The notes under the pieces were generated by a model. The model saw nothing but the letters and a program-made list of their open reading frames with translations. It did no database searches and was not told the DNA's origin. A program made the translations under genes and the position numbers. From contig CM049314.1 in the NCBI GenBank assembly GCA_026874595.1, positions 372,001-436,000 of the forward strand: 64,000 nt of DNA, read 5' to 3'. The stretch is from Sipunculus nudus. Taxonomy: Eukaryota; Annelida; Sipuncula; Golfingiida; Sipunculidae. Positions 8,857-21,853 of the stretch are shown here, in pieces. The first letter of the stretch is position 1. Every line of letters begins with the position of its first letter.

Positions 8857-10440
8857 GAAAGAGCCCATCCCACCGCATTTCCTGCGAGGGTTCGTTTCTT
8901 CAGAGTCCAAACAATCCTACAGGGGCGGGGTTTAGTCCATCTCGTCTTAAATTTGTGTCCGGGGCACGGCAAACATTATGAAAGCGGACAAAAACTTTCA
9001 TACGGCTGGTAAATGCGTTTATATGTAAACGCGGGGAATTCCCGGACAATTCACGGAGAGATTTTATATGCAATGATACTTTTAATTATACGTTAAAATC
9101 ATTTAAAATCTACCACTATATTACTCTAAAGACATTTATTCACTGTTAAATTACCGAAATAATAACCAGCGCAAACAATGTGGGACTGCCACTAACACCA
9201 ATCTGGATCACCAGCTAACATTGACTGACTACCGATCTTACATCAGACGAAAACGCTAAACACTATATATTTTTTCAACAGTTTACTGTGCAAACCGTAA
9301 CAAAACCATGCAGGATATCAAATTTACAGGTTCTTAAGGAAATATGATACAAAACATAAATTGTACCTTTGCTCACATTTAATAATATCATCATGATGAA
9401 TTCTCCGCGAATTCTCCAGCTGTCCGCGTTATAGATGTATATGTATTTATTAATGACAAAAATTGACATACAATTTTATGGATACCCGTATAATTGCGGT
9501 TTTCTGGACCGTCCCAGCCCACAGGTAGGATAATATGGATTCCCGACAATATTCTAATGACCGTTCCCTGAGCTGGAACGGGCTGAGAAGGTCCCTGTCA
9601 TTTTTTTTAATTGTCAATTCCCAGGTTTTTCGGATAAAAAAATGGCCCAATCCTTCATTCAATCTCCAGCCTCTTCTGGCGTTCCGGGTTTAAAAAAGAG
9701 CCCGTCCCATGCCTATTTCAGCTAGGACTGCAAACTCTGGGGTCAAAACAACTCAACTACGGCTTGGGATTACTACCTTTCCTCTTAAATTTCCATCGCG
9801 CCCGTGTCAAGTGTACCGTTTTATTCACAAACGTGCGGCAGGCGCCAAAAAATTTGACAGCACCCCTCTCTCATGCCAGAATATATTTTTATATATCAAG
9901 TCCTAACCCACCACGGAACTAGGGCCTCAAATTTTTTTATCTTATTACTTACCACTTCAGACTCCTTAAAAGTCTCTCCTTTTTTAACCAAAGATTCCAA
10001 TTTTTAAAATATATTAAATTTCACATTACAGATAACCTACACCAAGGGGACATTACAGTTAATCCGTGATGGGCAGGACTTCTTGGAATTTTATAATTCC
10101 CGGACGCAGGCTGACCGACTGCCTTTTTTCTTCAAGGACAGCCCTAATTTAAGCCATCATCAGACTTGAAGATGTCCTCAGGCCGACCTATTTGTCCAGG
10201 AATGAAAGGTCACGTCTCCCTTACCCAGAGGTCGGGTCTCTGTCTAACACGAACGCGGCTTCGCTTGCATTTCGGCATTCTGGACGTTCAACTCTTCAAG
10301 TTTCATTTTCAGTGCTTTTCTTATTTCCAGCACTCAAGAATAGGAGAACTGCCAAGGATTCAGTTGGACTTCCTTTATTTTTATTTCTGTCCAAAAATGG
10401 ATTATCCTGTATAGGATGGCTACTAATAATAACACTATTA
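8857..10440 (+). other. Non-satellite segment, ~1.6 kb (copy A)
   Basis: This is the largest stretch with no tandem structure. It holds an imperfect inverted repeat (GGACAATTCACGGAG at 9044-9058 against 9403-9417, 13 of 15 matching) that may mark a ~430-bp MITE-like insert. A 12-bp direct repeat GAGCCC(A/G)TCCCA lies at 8861-8872 and 9698-9709. Two broken coding-like frames are at 10031-10066 (...HQGDITVNP then stop) and 10065-10169, followed by an open frame to about 10430 that has no ATG start. None gives an identifiable protein. Confidence 0.6.
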
Positions 10441-10640
10441 ATGTCTCTCTATCCGTCTGTCTGTCTCTCTGTCTGTCTCTCTGTCTACTCCTCTTTGACT
10501 TTTGAAAATCAGCAAGACCTTATTCATATGTGCTACTGTTTTCCCCATGATAGAGGTTTTTCATTTGATCAGATCCAAATGTTCCCTGTCTGTCTGCCTA
10601 GTAACTGTCCATCTATTTCGCTGTCTTATTTCCGGTCACT
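10441..10640 (+). repeat. TCTG/TCTC microsatellite and flank
   Basis: A TCTG/TCTC microsatellite at about 10442-10492 is followed by ~150 bp of ordinary sequence with further CTGT runs. It leads directly into the alternative-head element. Confidence 0.8.
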
Positions 10641-11883
10641 TCCGGCAAGCGTTCGACCTCAGGTCGTCTAGTCTGTTTGTTTGTTTGTTTGTTTGTCTGT
10701 CCAGTCTCTACAGGTCGCAATTTTCATCCCATCGCTTTCAAACTTTCACAGTTTGTGTAGAATCAAAAATGCAAGAAGCCTATTGTTTTTGGGCAATATA
10801 GGTCAAAGGTCAAGGTCAAGGTCATCAAAAGTTCCTAAAGTGCTCTTTTCTTCATATCTCCATTACTATTTGTCATAGCCACTTCAAACATGGCTCATTT
10901 TAATCGGCATTCCAAGGCCTTTCTTCTGATGTATATGTTGCTGAAATCAACTGTTTCTATGGTTACACATTTTGGGGGAAATCTCATGATTTTCGAAAAT
11001 AAAAGGCCTAATTTTTCTAACTTTGTCATTTTTAAAGCTAGAGAGTTCTAGTTTTTTGCATCATATAGTACTAAATAAGCTTTTTATCATACAAGTAAAA
11101 GTCTCGTAAAATCTCGCACCATTTCTCGTCAAACGAGAATTTTCGAGATTTCATTAAATATGGCTTACAGGTCGCATTTTTTAAACTATGACTTTGAAAA
11201 TGACATATTCTGTGTTGTTTAGAAATATCTCGAAATCAATTTTTCATTTTTTGGAAATAGCCACCAGGGGGCGTGGTACATGAAACACTGTAACATATCA
11301 TTTTTCTGCAATATCTCAAAAAATATTAAACGTGACACCATTTTTTTGGTCGTATCTAAAACTAGGAACATTGGCTTATCCCTTCGCACATGTTGCTTTG
11401 TGCTGCCGTTACCATGGTTACCAAATTTTGGGGTAAAACTTGACAATCTGAAAATTCGGAGTTTTCCAGCTTCTATCTCTGTTGATATTTGCGATAGAAA
11501 GGTCTGGTTTTCGGCGTTAGACAGCATCCCTCTAGTTCTAAGCCATTCAATCGCAAGTCTCGTCATATCTCGCGCCGTTTCTCGTGAAACGAGAACACGT
11601 GACCATTCAAAGAAATGCCTATAATTCTGTCATTTTTCACGCTACAGACACATGGCTTGCAGCGCCGGATAGCGGCTGACACTCGCAGTCACATTCAGGG
11701 GTCGCATTGTCAGTCTCGTCAAATCTCGCGCCGTGTTTCACCAAACCACGAAGTCACGTGCCGTCGCCGCAAGTGGCGGCAGGGTCCTTACGGTGGGCGG
11801 CCGGCGTGTGCAGCGGTGCGTGACGGCCTCTCCGGGCCCCATCTATGATCATACATGTTGGAGGCACAGTCACAACTTTATTG
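10641..11883 (+). repeat. 1269-type element with alternative head (copy A)
   Basis: The head is TCCGGCAAGC plus the perfect hairpin CGACCT-C-AGGTCG (10654-10666). From the TGTT microsatellite onward the sequence matches the standard 1269-bp unit. The CTCF-like core is at 11261-11273. Total length is 1243 bp. Confidence 0.92.
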
Positions 11884-13152
11884 CTTGCCGGAAATCTTCG
11901 ATTTTCGCAAGCTGGTTGGTCAGTCGCGGATGTCTGTTTGTCTGTTTGTTTGTTTGTTTGTTTGTCTGTCCAGTCTCTACAGGTCGCAATTTTCATCCCA
12001 TCGCTTTCAAACTTTCACAGTTTGTGTAGAATCAAAAATGCAAGAAGCCTATTGTTTTTGGGCAATATAGGTCAAAGGTCAAGGTCAAGGTCATCAAAAG
12101 TTCCTAAAGTGCTCTTTTCTTCATATCTCCATTACTATTTGTCATAGCCACTTCAAACATGGCTCATTTTAATCGGCATTCCAAGGCCTTTCTTCTGATG
12201 TATATGTTGCTGAAATCAACTGTTTCTATGGTTACACATTTTGGGGGAAATCTCATGATTTTCGAAAATAAAAGGCCTAATTTTTCTAACTTTGTCATTT
12301 TTAAAGCTAGAGAGTTCTAGTTTTTTGCATCATATAGTACTAAATAAGCTTTTTATCATACAAGTAAAAGTCTCGTAAAATCTCGCACCATTTCTCGTCA
12401 AACGAGAATTTTCGAGATTTCATTAAATATGGCTTACAGGTCGCATTTTTTAAACTATGACTTTGAAAATGACATATTCTGTGTTGTTTAGAAATATCTC
12501 GAAATCAATTTTTCATTTTTTGGAAATAGCCACCAGGGGGCGTGGTACATGAAACACTGTAACATATCATTTTTCTGCAATATCTCAAAAAATATTAAAC
12601 GTGACACCATTTTTTTGGTCGTATCTAAAACTAGGAACATTGGCTTATCCCTTCGCACATGTTGCTTTGTGCTGCCGTTACCATGGTTACCAAATTTTGG
12701 GGTAAAACTTGACAATCTGAAAATTCGGAGTTTTCCAGCTTCTATCTCTGTTGATATTTGCGATAGAAAGGTCTGGTTTTCGGCGTTAGACAGCATCCCT
12801 CTAGTTCTAAGCCATTCAATCGCAAGTCTCGTCATATCTCGCGCCGTTTCTCGTGAAACGAGAACACGTGACCATTCAAAGAAATGCCTATAATTCTGTC
12901 ATTTTTCACGCTACAGACACATGGCTTGCAGCGCCGGATAGCGGCTGACACTCGCAGTCACATTCAGGGGTCGCATTGTCAGTCTCGTCAAATCTCGCGC
13001 CGTGTTTCACCAAACCACGAAGTCACGTGCCGTCGCCGCAAGTGGCGGCAGGGTCCTTACGGTGGGCGGCCGGCGTGTGCAGCGGTGCGTGACGGCCTCT
13101 CCGGGCCCCATCTATGATCATACATGTTGGAGGCACAGTCACAACTTTATTG
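11884..13152 (+). repeat. 1269-bp element, complete (copy B)
   Basis: Same structure as 3415-4683. The CTCF-like core is at 12530-12542. It sits directly after the alternative-head element of copy A, so two element bodies are in tandem here. Confidence 0.95.
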
Positions 13153-13212
13153 CTTGCCGGAAATCTTCGATTTTCGCAAGCTGGTTGGTCAGTCGCGGAT
13201 GTCTGTTTGTTG
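13153..13212 (+). repeat. 60-bp solo head module
   Basis: Head hairpin and spacer without a body; counterpart of 4684-4743. Confidence 0.9.
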
Positions 13213-14657
13213 CTTGCCGGAAATCTTCGATTTTCGCAAGCATGTTGATCACCCGCGTATGTTTGTTTGTTTGTTTGTTTGTTTGTCTGTCTGTTTGTCT
13301 GTATGTACACGCGCTAGAGGCCACAGTTTTTAAGCAATCGCTCTGAAACTTATACATAAACTGTAAGATCTGTTCTCCTCGGAGCCTATTGTTTTTGGTG
13401 ATGATCGGTCAAAGGTCAAGGTCAGGGTCACCAAAAAACCTAAAATCTTTATTTTCTTCATATCTTCGTCAATAATAATCGTAGCCGCATAATCTGTAGC
13501 TCATTTTATTCCTCACTATGTTAGCTTTCCAAGTGCTGGCAAATTTTTCTGGTCAATTGTTACCATGGTAACGTATTTTGGGGGGAAAATCAGAAAATTC
13601 GAAAATTTCACTCCAAATTTCTCATTTTTTAAGTTAGGGAGGTCTAGTTTTTTGCATTGTGTAGCATTTAATATGCTCTATGGAAAATTAACGGAAGTCT
13701 CGCAAAATCTCGTGCCATTTGTCGTCAAATGAGACTTTTCAAGATTTCATTAAATACGATTTACAGGTGGCAGTTTTACAGCTAAGGTTCTGAAAGTGAC
13801 ATATTTTCTGTTGTTCTGTATTATCTCGAACTTGTTTTTTCATTTTTCGGAAATAGCCACCAGGGGGCGTGGTACTGGAAACACTGCAACTTAGCATTTT
13901 TCTGCAATACCAAAAAAAATATTAAACGTGGCACAATGTTTACTGTCTTATCTGAAACTAGGATCGTCGGCTTATTCCTGCGTACATGTAGCTTTGCGCT
14001 GCTGTTACCATGGTAACCAAATTTTGGGGTAAAACTTGGCAATCTGAAAATAATAAGTTTTTTGCTTCTATCTCTGTTAATATTTATACTACAAGTGTCT
14101 AGTTTTCTGCATGAGGTAGCATATCCTTGCCACTAATGCAGTTAATTGCAAGTCTCGTAGAATCTCGCTCTGTTTTCCGTCAAACGAGAAATTACGAGAT
14201 TTCACAGAAATGCATATAACTTGGTCACCTTTTCGGCTAAAGAGGAGCAGTTTTCAGCATTTTGTTGCGTTTTGGGAGCTTAACAAGATAATAACTTATA
14301 TCTCGCCACATCTCGTACCATCTCCCGCCAAACGAGAATATTCGAGAATTCGAACAAATGTCTTTATCTCTGTCATTTGAATGCCAGAGATTTTATTTTT
14401 CTATTGTTCAAGATTCACTTGACTAGTTTGAAGTGACAAAATTGAATATCTCGTCATATCTCGCATCATTTCTTGTCAAACGAGAACATGGGACCATTCA
14501 AAGATACGCCTTTAATTCTGTTATTTTAATGCTGAAGACCTTTAGTTTTCAGCATTCGATAGCGTCTAACACTCTCGGTCACATTATGTGTTTATATTGT
14601 AAGTTTCGTCAAATCTGGGATCGTTTTTTCTTCAAATAAAAAAGTACATCCTATTGC
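13213..14657 (+). repeat. Long element variant (copy B)
   Basis: Counterpart of 4744-6188. The CTCF-like core is at 13857-13869, and perfect X-box palindromes are at 13559-13572 and 14004-14017. Confidence 0.9.
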
Positions 14658-15022
14658 CGTGACCATAAGTGGCGGCAGTATGTGATAGTAAATGTCGGCA
14701 GGGGCATTACACTTGACAGTTGGAGCCGTGTTCTATGGGTGTGCGATGGCCCATGAAGAAGACTTCTATTGTGTTGTTTTCGTCTTCCTTTGATTGCTGC
14801 TTCGTAAGCTTCACAGACCAGCGCCAACCACCTGGTTGCCATGTGTCCTCAATGTAAACAACCTTTGCTGTTTTCCTTTCCCTAAGATATGTATGGTAGC
14901 CTGTTCACTTGTCCTTAGATTGTTTATTGTTGGTGTATTGAAGTTAAATAAAATGCCAGGTTTTCCTGCATATTGATTGTAAATTGAATAAAATCATACA
15001 AGAACCAACCAATGTTCTATGA
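14658..15022 (+). other. Non-satellite insert with polyA-like signals (copy B)
   Basis: Identical in layout to 6189-6553, with AATAAA hexamers near 14947 and 14985. No gene is recognised. Confidence 0.5.
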
Positions 15023-16871
15023 CCACTATTTCAGATTTGAGATCAGAACAATTGATTTCTGCATAAACCACTATGACCAGATTTGATCAACTTTAAAGTG
15101 GTCTATATTTTTTTCTGAAGAAGTTGAGCTATATGCTTGGAGATGCCAGCCAGTGGGTGTGAATGGATTGCAATGAAACCCAAGCCAGGTGTTTGTGAAG
15201 AGTCTGGTGGAGATGAAGGGGGCCAAAACCTATTTGACTGTGTATAAGCATAAACTGGCCTGAAATCAGGTTTCTGGGGGCATGAAATTTTTGTTTGTGG
15301 GAACAGGGTAATATTTTCTTGTTTCCCTGTATATACACACTAAACTGGGCCTAATGACACCAAAACCAGGTTTGTGGGACCATCAGTACAGATTTGAGGG
15401 GGGAAAATGGATTTTATCTGTATATCACTATGTTCACTGTGTCCAGATTTGGAAATTCAAACTGGTCCTAATTTTTTTTCTGATGGAGTTGAGCCAAATG
15501 CTTTGAGATACCAGCCAGTGGGTGTAAATGGATTGCAATGATACCCAAACCAGGAGTGTGTGTTGAGTTTTGTGGAGATGAGGGGGGCCAGAACCTATCT
15601 GACTGTGTATAAGCATAAACTGGCCTGAAATCAGGTTTCTGGGGGCTTGAAATTCTTGTTTGTGTCAACAGGGTAATATTATCTTGTTTCCCTTTATATA
15701 CACCTTGAATTGGGCCTAATGACACCTAAACCATGCTTTAGGGACCATCATTACAGATTTGAGGTAAATAAAATGGATTTTCCCTGTATATCACTATGTT
15801 CACTGTGTCCAGATTTGGGAATTCAAACTGGCCCTAATTTTTTTTCTGAGGGAGTTGAGCCAAATGCTTGGTGATGCCAGCCAGTGGGTGTAAATGGATT
15901 GCAATGATACCCAAACCAGGAGTGTGTGTTGAGTTTTGTGGATATGAAGGGGGCCAGAACCTATTTGACTGTGTATAAGCATAAACTGGCCTGAAATCAG
16001 GTTTCTGGGGGCATGAAATTTTTGTTTGTGGGAACAGGGTAATATTTTCTTGTTTCCCTGTATATACACCCTAAACTGGGCCTAATGACACCAAAACCAG
16101 GTTTGTGGGACCATCAGTACAGATTTGAGGGGGGAAAATGGATTTTCTCTGTATATCACTATGTTCACTGTGTCCAGATTTGGAAATTCAAACTGGCCCT
16201 AATTTTTTTTCTGAGGGAGTTGAGCCAAATGCTTGGTGATGCCAGCCAGTGGGTGTAAATGGATTGCAATGATACCCAAACCAGGAGTGTGTGTTGAGTT
16301 TTGTGGGGATGAGGGGGGCCAGAACCTATTTGACTGTGTATAAGCATAAACTGGCCTGAAAGCAGGTTTCTGGGGGCATGAAATTTTTGTTTGTGGGAAC
16401 AGGGTAATATTATCTTGTTTCCCTGTATATACACACTAAACTGGGCCTAATGACACCAAAACCAGGTTTGTGGGACCATCAGTACAGATTTGAGGGGAAA
16501 AAATGGATTTTTTCTGTATATCACTATGTCCACTGTGTCCAGATTTGGAAATTCAAACTGGCCCTAATTTTTTTTCTGAGGGATTTGAACCAAATGCTTT
16601 GAGATTCCAGCCAGTGGGTGTAAATGGATTGCAATGATAGCCAAACCAGGTGTGTGTGATGAGTCTGGTGGAGATGAGGTGGTCCAAAACACTATTTGCC
16701 TGTGTATAATAAGCCATATACTGTCCTCAGCTGAAATCAGCTTTCTGGGGGCTTGAAATGTTTGCTGGTGGGAACAAGGTAATATTATCTTGTTATCATG
16801 GATATACACCCTAAAATGGGTCTAAGAACACCAAATACATACATGTTGGACCATGAGTACAGATTTGAGGT
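15023..16871 (+). repeat. ~365-bp tandem satellite (copy B)
   Basis: Five monomers plus a truncated one, in the same order and with the same variants as in copy A. Confidence 0.95.
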
Positions 16872-17114
16872 AACAAATTGTCTGTCTATAAATTAAAAAA
16901 AATCAAATATCAAACTGTTATAAACATGTATCAATATATTTAATAAAATCTCTTTTCATCCAATGAATTGCATCTTATTTTTTTATAAATAAACCATGAT
17001 ATTCAATTACATCCAGTAATAAAAAATAAAAATAAAATGAATAAAAGTTTTTTTGTTTTTGTTTTTGTTTTTTTTTGGGGGGGGGGGGGGGGTGTTTGTG
17101 TTTTTTTTTTGCAG
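16872..17114 (+). repeat. AT-rich tract with T and G homopolymers (copy B)
   Basis: G16 lies at 17077-17092, the same length as in copy A. A slippage-prone run of identical length supports very recent duplication or assembly duplication. Confidence 0.85.
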
Positions 17115-17160
17115 TAAAATCCAGGCTTCTCTTTGGATCCCGGCGGTGGGCGAGGGTACA

Positions 17161-17325
17161 ATGGACACCACACAACATTTGAAAGAACATTTTTTTCTGC
17201 TGTTATTGGATGACCAAGTCTCTATGAATTTAAAAAAAAATATTTTTTCCGTTATTCAAGATGACAGTGAAAATGACCCTATTTTTTCAATCATTCACCA
17301 CTCTTTTCGAGCGTTCATCGAATAA
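17161..17325 (+). CDS. Candidate 54-aa short ORF (copy B)
   Basis: Peptide identical to the one at 8692-8856. Function unknown. Because A and B are identical, this copy adds no independent evidence for selection. Confidence 0.22.
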   Translation: MDTTQHLKEHFFLLLLDDQVSMNLKKNIFSVIQDDSENDPIFSIIHHSFRAFIE

Positions 17326-18909
17326 GAAAGAGCCCATCCCACCGCATTTCCTGCGAGGGTTCGTTTCTTCAGAGTCCAAACAATCCTACAGGGGCGGGGT
17401 TTAGTCCATCTCGTCTTAAATTTGTGTCCGGGGCACGGCAAACATTATGAAAGCGGACAAAAACTTTCATACGGCTGGTAAATGCGTTTATATGTAAACG
17501 CGGGGAATTCCCGGACAATTCACGGAGAGATTTTATATGCAATGATACTTTTAATTATACGTTAAAATCATTTAAAATCTACCACTATATTACTCTAAAG
17601 ACATTTATTCACTGTTAAATTACCGAAATAATAACCAGCGCAAACAATGTGGGACTGCCACTAACACCAATCTGGATCACCAGCTAACATTGACTGACTA
17701 CCGATCTTACATCAGACGAAAACGCTAAACACTATATATTTTTTCAACAGTTTACTGTGCAAACCGTAACAAAACCATGCAGGATATCAAATTTACAGGT
17801 TCTTAAGGAAATATGATACAAAACATAAATTGTACCTTTGCTCACATTTAATAATATCATCATGATGAATTCTCCGCGAATTCTCCAGCTGTCCGCGTTA
17901 TAGATGTATATGTATTTATTAATGACAAAAATTGACATACAATTTTATGGATACCCGTATAATTGCGGTTTTCTGGACCGTCCCAGCCCACAGGTAGGAT
18001 AATATGGATTCCCGACAATATTCTAATGACCGTTCCCTGAGCTGGAACGGGCTGAGAAGGTCCCTGTCATTTTTTTTAATTGTCAATTCCCAGGTTTTTC
18101 GGATAAAAAAATGGCCCAATCCTTCATTCAATCTCCAGCCTCTTCTGGCGTTCCGGGTTTAAAAAAGAGCCCGTCCCATGCCTATTTCAGCTAGGACTGC
18201 AAACTCTGGGGTCAAAACAACTCAACTACGGCTTGGGATTACTACCTTTCCTCTTAAATTTCCATCGCGCCCGTGTCAAGTGTACCGTTTTATTCACAAA
18301 CGTGCGGCAGGCGCCAAAAAATTTGACAGCACCCCTCTCTCATGCCAGAATATATTTTTATATATCAAGTCCTAACCCACCACGGAACTAGGGCCTCAAA
18401 TTTTTTTATCTTATTACTTACCACTTCAGACTCCTTAAAAGTCTCTCCTTTTTTAACCAAAGATTCCAATTTTTAAAATATATTAAATTTCACATTACAG
18501 ATAACCTACACCAAGGGGACATTACAGTTAATCCGTGATGGGCAGGACTTCTTGGAATTTTATAATTCCCGGACGCAGGCTGACCGACTGCCTTTTTTCT
18601 TCAAGGACAGCCCTAATTTAAGCCATCATCAGACTTGAAGATGTCCTCAGGCCGACCTATTTGTCCAGGAATGAAAGGTCACGTCTCCCTTACCCAGAGG
18701 TCGGGTCTCTGTCTAACACGAACGCGGCTTCGCTTGCATTTCGGCATTCTGGACGTTCAACTCTTCAAGTTTCATTTTCAGTGCTTTTCTTATTTCCAGC
18801 ACTCAAGAATAGGAGAACTGCCAAGGATTCAGTTGGACTTCCTTTATTTTTATTTCTGTCCAAAAATGGATTATCCTGTATAGGATGGCTACTAATAATA
18901 ACACTATTA
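17326..18909 (+). other. Non-satellite segment (copy B)
   Basis: Counterpart of 8857-10440, with the same inverted repeat, direct repeat and broken coding-like frames. No identifiable gene. Confidence 0.6.
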
Positions 18910-19109
18910 ATGTCTCTCTATCCGTCTGTCTGTCTCTCTGTCTGTCTCTCTGTCTACTCCTCTTTGACTTTTGAAAATCAGCAAGACCTTATTCATATGT
19001 GCTACTGTTTTCCCCATGATAGAGGTTTTTCATTTGATCAGATCCAAATGTTCCCTGTCTGTCTGCCTAGTAACTGTCCATCTATTTCGCTGTCTTATTT
19101 CCGGTCACT
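18910..19109 (+). repeat. TCTG/TCTC microsatellite and flank (copy B)
   Basis: Same array length and flank as 10441-10640. Confidence 0.8.
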
Positions 19110-20352
19110 TCCGGCAAGCGTTCGACCTCAGGTCGTCTAGTCTGTTTGTTTGTTTGTTTGTTTGTCTGTCCAGTCTCTACAGGTCGCAATTTTCATCCCA
19201 TCGCTTTCAAACTTTCACAGTTTGTGTAGAATCAAAAATGCAAGAAGCCTATTGTTTTTGGGCAATATAGGTCAAAGGTCAAGGTCAAGGTCATCAAAAG
19301 TTCCTAAAGTGCTCTTTTCTTCATATCTCCATTACTATTTGTCATAGCCACTTCAAACATGGCTCATTTTAATCGGCATTCCAAGGCCTTTCTTCTGATG
19401 TATATGTTGCTGAAATCAACTGTTTCTATGGTTACACATTTTGGGGGAAATCTCATGATTTTCGAAAATAAAAGGCCTAATTTTTCTAACTTTGTCATTT
19501 TTAAAGCTAGAGAGTTCTAGTTTTTTGCATCATATAGTACTAAATAAGCTTTTTATCATACAAGTAAAAGTCTCGTAAAATCTCGCACCATTTCTCGTCA
19601 AACGAGAATTTTCGAGATTTCATTAAATATGGCTTACAGGTCGCATTTTTTAAACTATGACTTTGAAAATGACATATTCTGTGTTGTTTAGAAATATCTC
19701 GAAATCAATTTTTCATTTTTTGGAAATAGCCACCAGGGGGCGTGGTACATGAAACACTGTAACATATCATTTTTCTGCAATATCTCAAAAAATATTAAAC
19801 GTGACACCATTTTTTTGGTCGTATCTAAAACTAGGAACATTGGCTTATCCCTTCGCACATGTTGCTTTGTGCTGCCGTTACCATGGTTACCAAATTTTGG
19901 GGTAAAACTTGACAATCTGAAAATTCGGAGTTTTCCAGCTTCTATCTCTGTTGATATTTGCGATAGAAAGGTCTGGTTTTCGGCGTTAGACAGCATCCCT
20001 CTAGTTCTAAGCCATTCAATCGCAAGTCTCGTCATATCTCGCGCCGTTTCTCGTGAAACGAGAACACGTGACCATTCAAAGAAATGCCTATAATTCTGTC
20101 ATTTTTCACGCTACAGACACATGGCTTGCAGCGCCGGATAGCGGCTGACACTCGCAGTCACATTCAGGGGTCGCATTGTCAGTCTCGTCAAATCTCGCGC
20201 CGTGTTTCACCAAACCACGAAGTCACGTGCCGTCGCCGCAAGTGGCGGCAGGGTCCTTACGGTGGGCGGCCGGCGTGTGCAGCGGTGCGTGACGGCCTCT
20301 CCGGGCCCCATCTATGATCATACATGTTGGAGGCACAGTCACAACTTTATTG
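19110..20352 (+). repeat. 1269-type element with alternative head (copy B)
   Basis: Counterpart of 10641-11883, with the CTCF-like core at 19730-19742. It is followed directly by a solo head and the long element of copy C, without an intervening 1269-bp unit. Confidence 0.92.
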
Positions 20353-20412
20353 CTTGCCGGAAATCTTCGATTTTCGCAAGCTGGTTGGTCAGTCGCGGAT
20401 GTCTGTTTGTTG
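20353..20412 (+). repeat. 60-bp solo head module
   Basis: Head hairpin 20353-20380 plus spacer, followed by a second head at 20413-20440. Confidence 0.9.
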
Positions 20413-21853
20413 CTTGCCGGAAATCTTCGATTTTCGCAAGCATGTTGGTCACCCGCGTATGTTTGTTTGTTTGTTTGTCTGTCTGTCTGTTTGTCTGTAT
20501 GTACACGCGCTACAGGCCACAGTTTTTAAGCAATCGCTCTGAAACTTATACATTAAGTGTAAGATTGGTTCTCCTCGGAGCCTATTGTTTTTGGTCATGA
20601 TCGGTCAAAGGTCAAGGTCAGGGTCACCAAAAAACCTAACATTTTTACTTTCTTCATATCTTTGTCAATAATAATCGTAGCCGCATAATCTGTAGCTCAT
20701 TTTATTCCTCTTTATGTTAGCTTTCCAAGTGCTAGCAAATTTTTCTGGTCGATTGTTACCATCGTAACGTATTTTTGGGGGAAAATCAGAAAATTCGAAA
20801 ATTTCACTCAAAATTTTTCATTTTTTAAGTTAGAGAGGTCTAGTTTTTTGCATTGTGTAGCATTTAATATGCTCTATGGAAAATTAACGGGAGTCTCGCA
20901 AAATCTCGTGCCATTTGTCGCCAAATGAGACTTTTCGAGATTTCATTAAAAACGATTTAGAGGTGTCAGTTTTACAGCTAAGGTTCTAAAAGTGACATAT
21001 TTTCTGTTTTTCTGTATTATCTCGAACTTGTTTTTTCATTTTTTTAAATTAGCCACCAGGGGGCGTGGTACTGGAAACACTGCAACTTACCATTTTTCTG
21101 CAATACCCAAAAAAATATTAAACGTGGCACAATGTTTACTGTCTTATCTGAAACTAGGATCGTCGGCTTATTCCTGCGTACATGTAGCTTTGCGCTGCTG
21201 TTACCATGGTAACCAAATTTTGGGGTAAAACTTGGCAATCTGAAAATAATAAGTTTTTTGCTTCTATCTCTGTTAATATTTATACTACAAGTGTCTAGTT
21301 TTCTGCATGAGGTAGCATTCCCTTGCCACTAATGCAGTTAATTGCAAGTCTCGTAGAATCTCGCTCTGTTTTCCGTCAAACGAGAAATTACGAGATTTCA
21401 CAGAAATGCATATAACTTGGTCACCTTTTCGGCTAAAGAGGAGCAGTTTTCAGCATTTTGTTGCGTTTTGGGAGCTTAACAAGATAATAACTTATATCTC
21501 GCCACATCTCGTACCATCTCCCGCCAAACGAGAATATTCGAGAATTCGAACAAATGTCAATATCTCTGTCATTTGAATGCCAGAGATTTTATTTTTCTAT
21601 TGTTCGAGATTCACTTGACTAGTTTGAAGTGACAAAATTGAATATCTCGTCATATCTCGCATCATTTCTTGTCAAACGAGAACATGGGACCATTCAAAGA
21701 TACGCCTATAATTCTGTTATTTTAATGCTGAAGACCTTTAGTTTTCAGCATTCGATAGCGTCTAACACTCTCGGTCACATTATGTGTTTATATTGTAAGT
21801 TTCGTCAAATCTGGGATCGTTTTTTCTTCAAAAAAAAAAGTACATCCTATTGC
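20413..21853 (+). repeat. Long element variant (copy C)
   Basis: Same plan as 4744-6188 with scattered substitutions. The first X-box palindrome is damaged (GTTACCATCGTAAC near 20756). The second is intact at 21200-21213. The CTCF-like core at 21053-21065 is unchanged although neighbouring bases differ. Confidence 0.9.

Larger units (their letters stand above)
3415..11883 (+). repeat. Higher-order repeat copy A (8469 bp)
   Basis: The composite block is: 1269-bp element, solo head, long element, 3'-UTR-like piece, 365-bp satellite, AT-rich tract, short ORF, non-satellite segment, TCTG microsatellite and alternative-head element. Every landmark and open frame recurs at +8469 in copy B with the same length, and I saw no difference between A and B where I compared them. 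The G homopolymer is 16 long here and in B, but 10 in copies C and D. Confidence 0.95.
11884..20352 (+). repeat. Higher-order repeat copy B (8469 bp)
   Basis: Exact-length tandem duplicate of copy A, with all landmarks shifted by 8469. Identity appears complete, which implies either a very recent duplication, strong homogenisation or a false duplication in the assembly. Confidence 0.95.

Noticed and set aside
10192-10671. A 159-codon frame with a hydrophobic segment
   Set aside because: It begins at TTG, runs into the TCTG/TGTT microsatellite, and copies C and D lack the start. No family is recognised.
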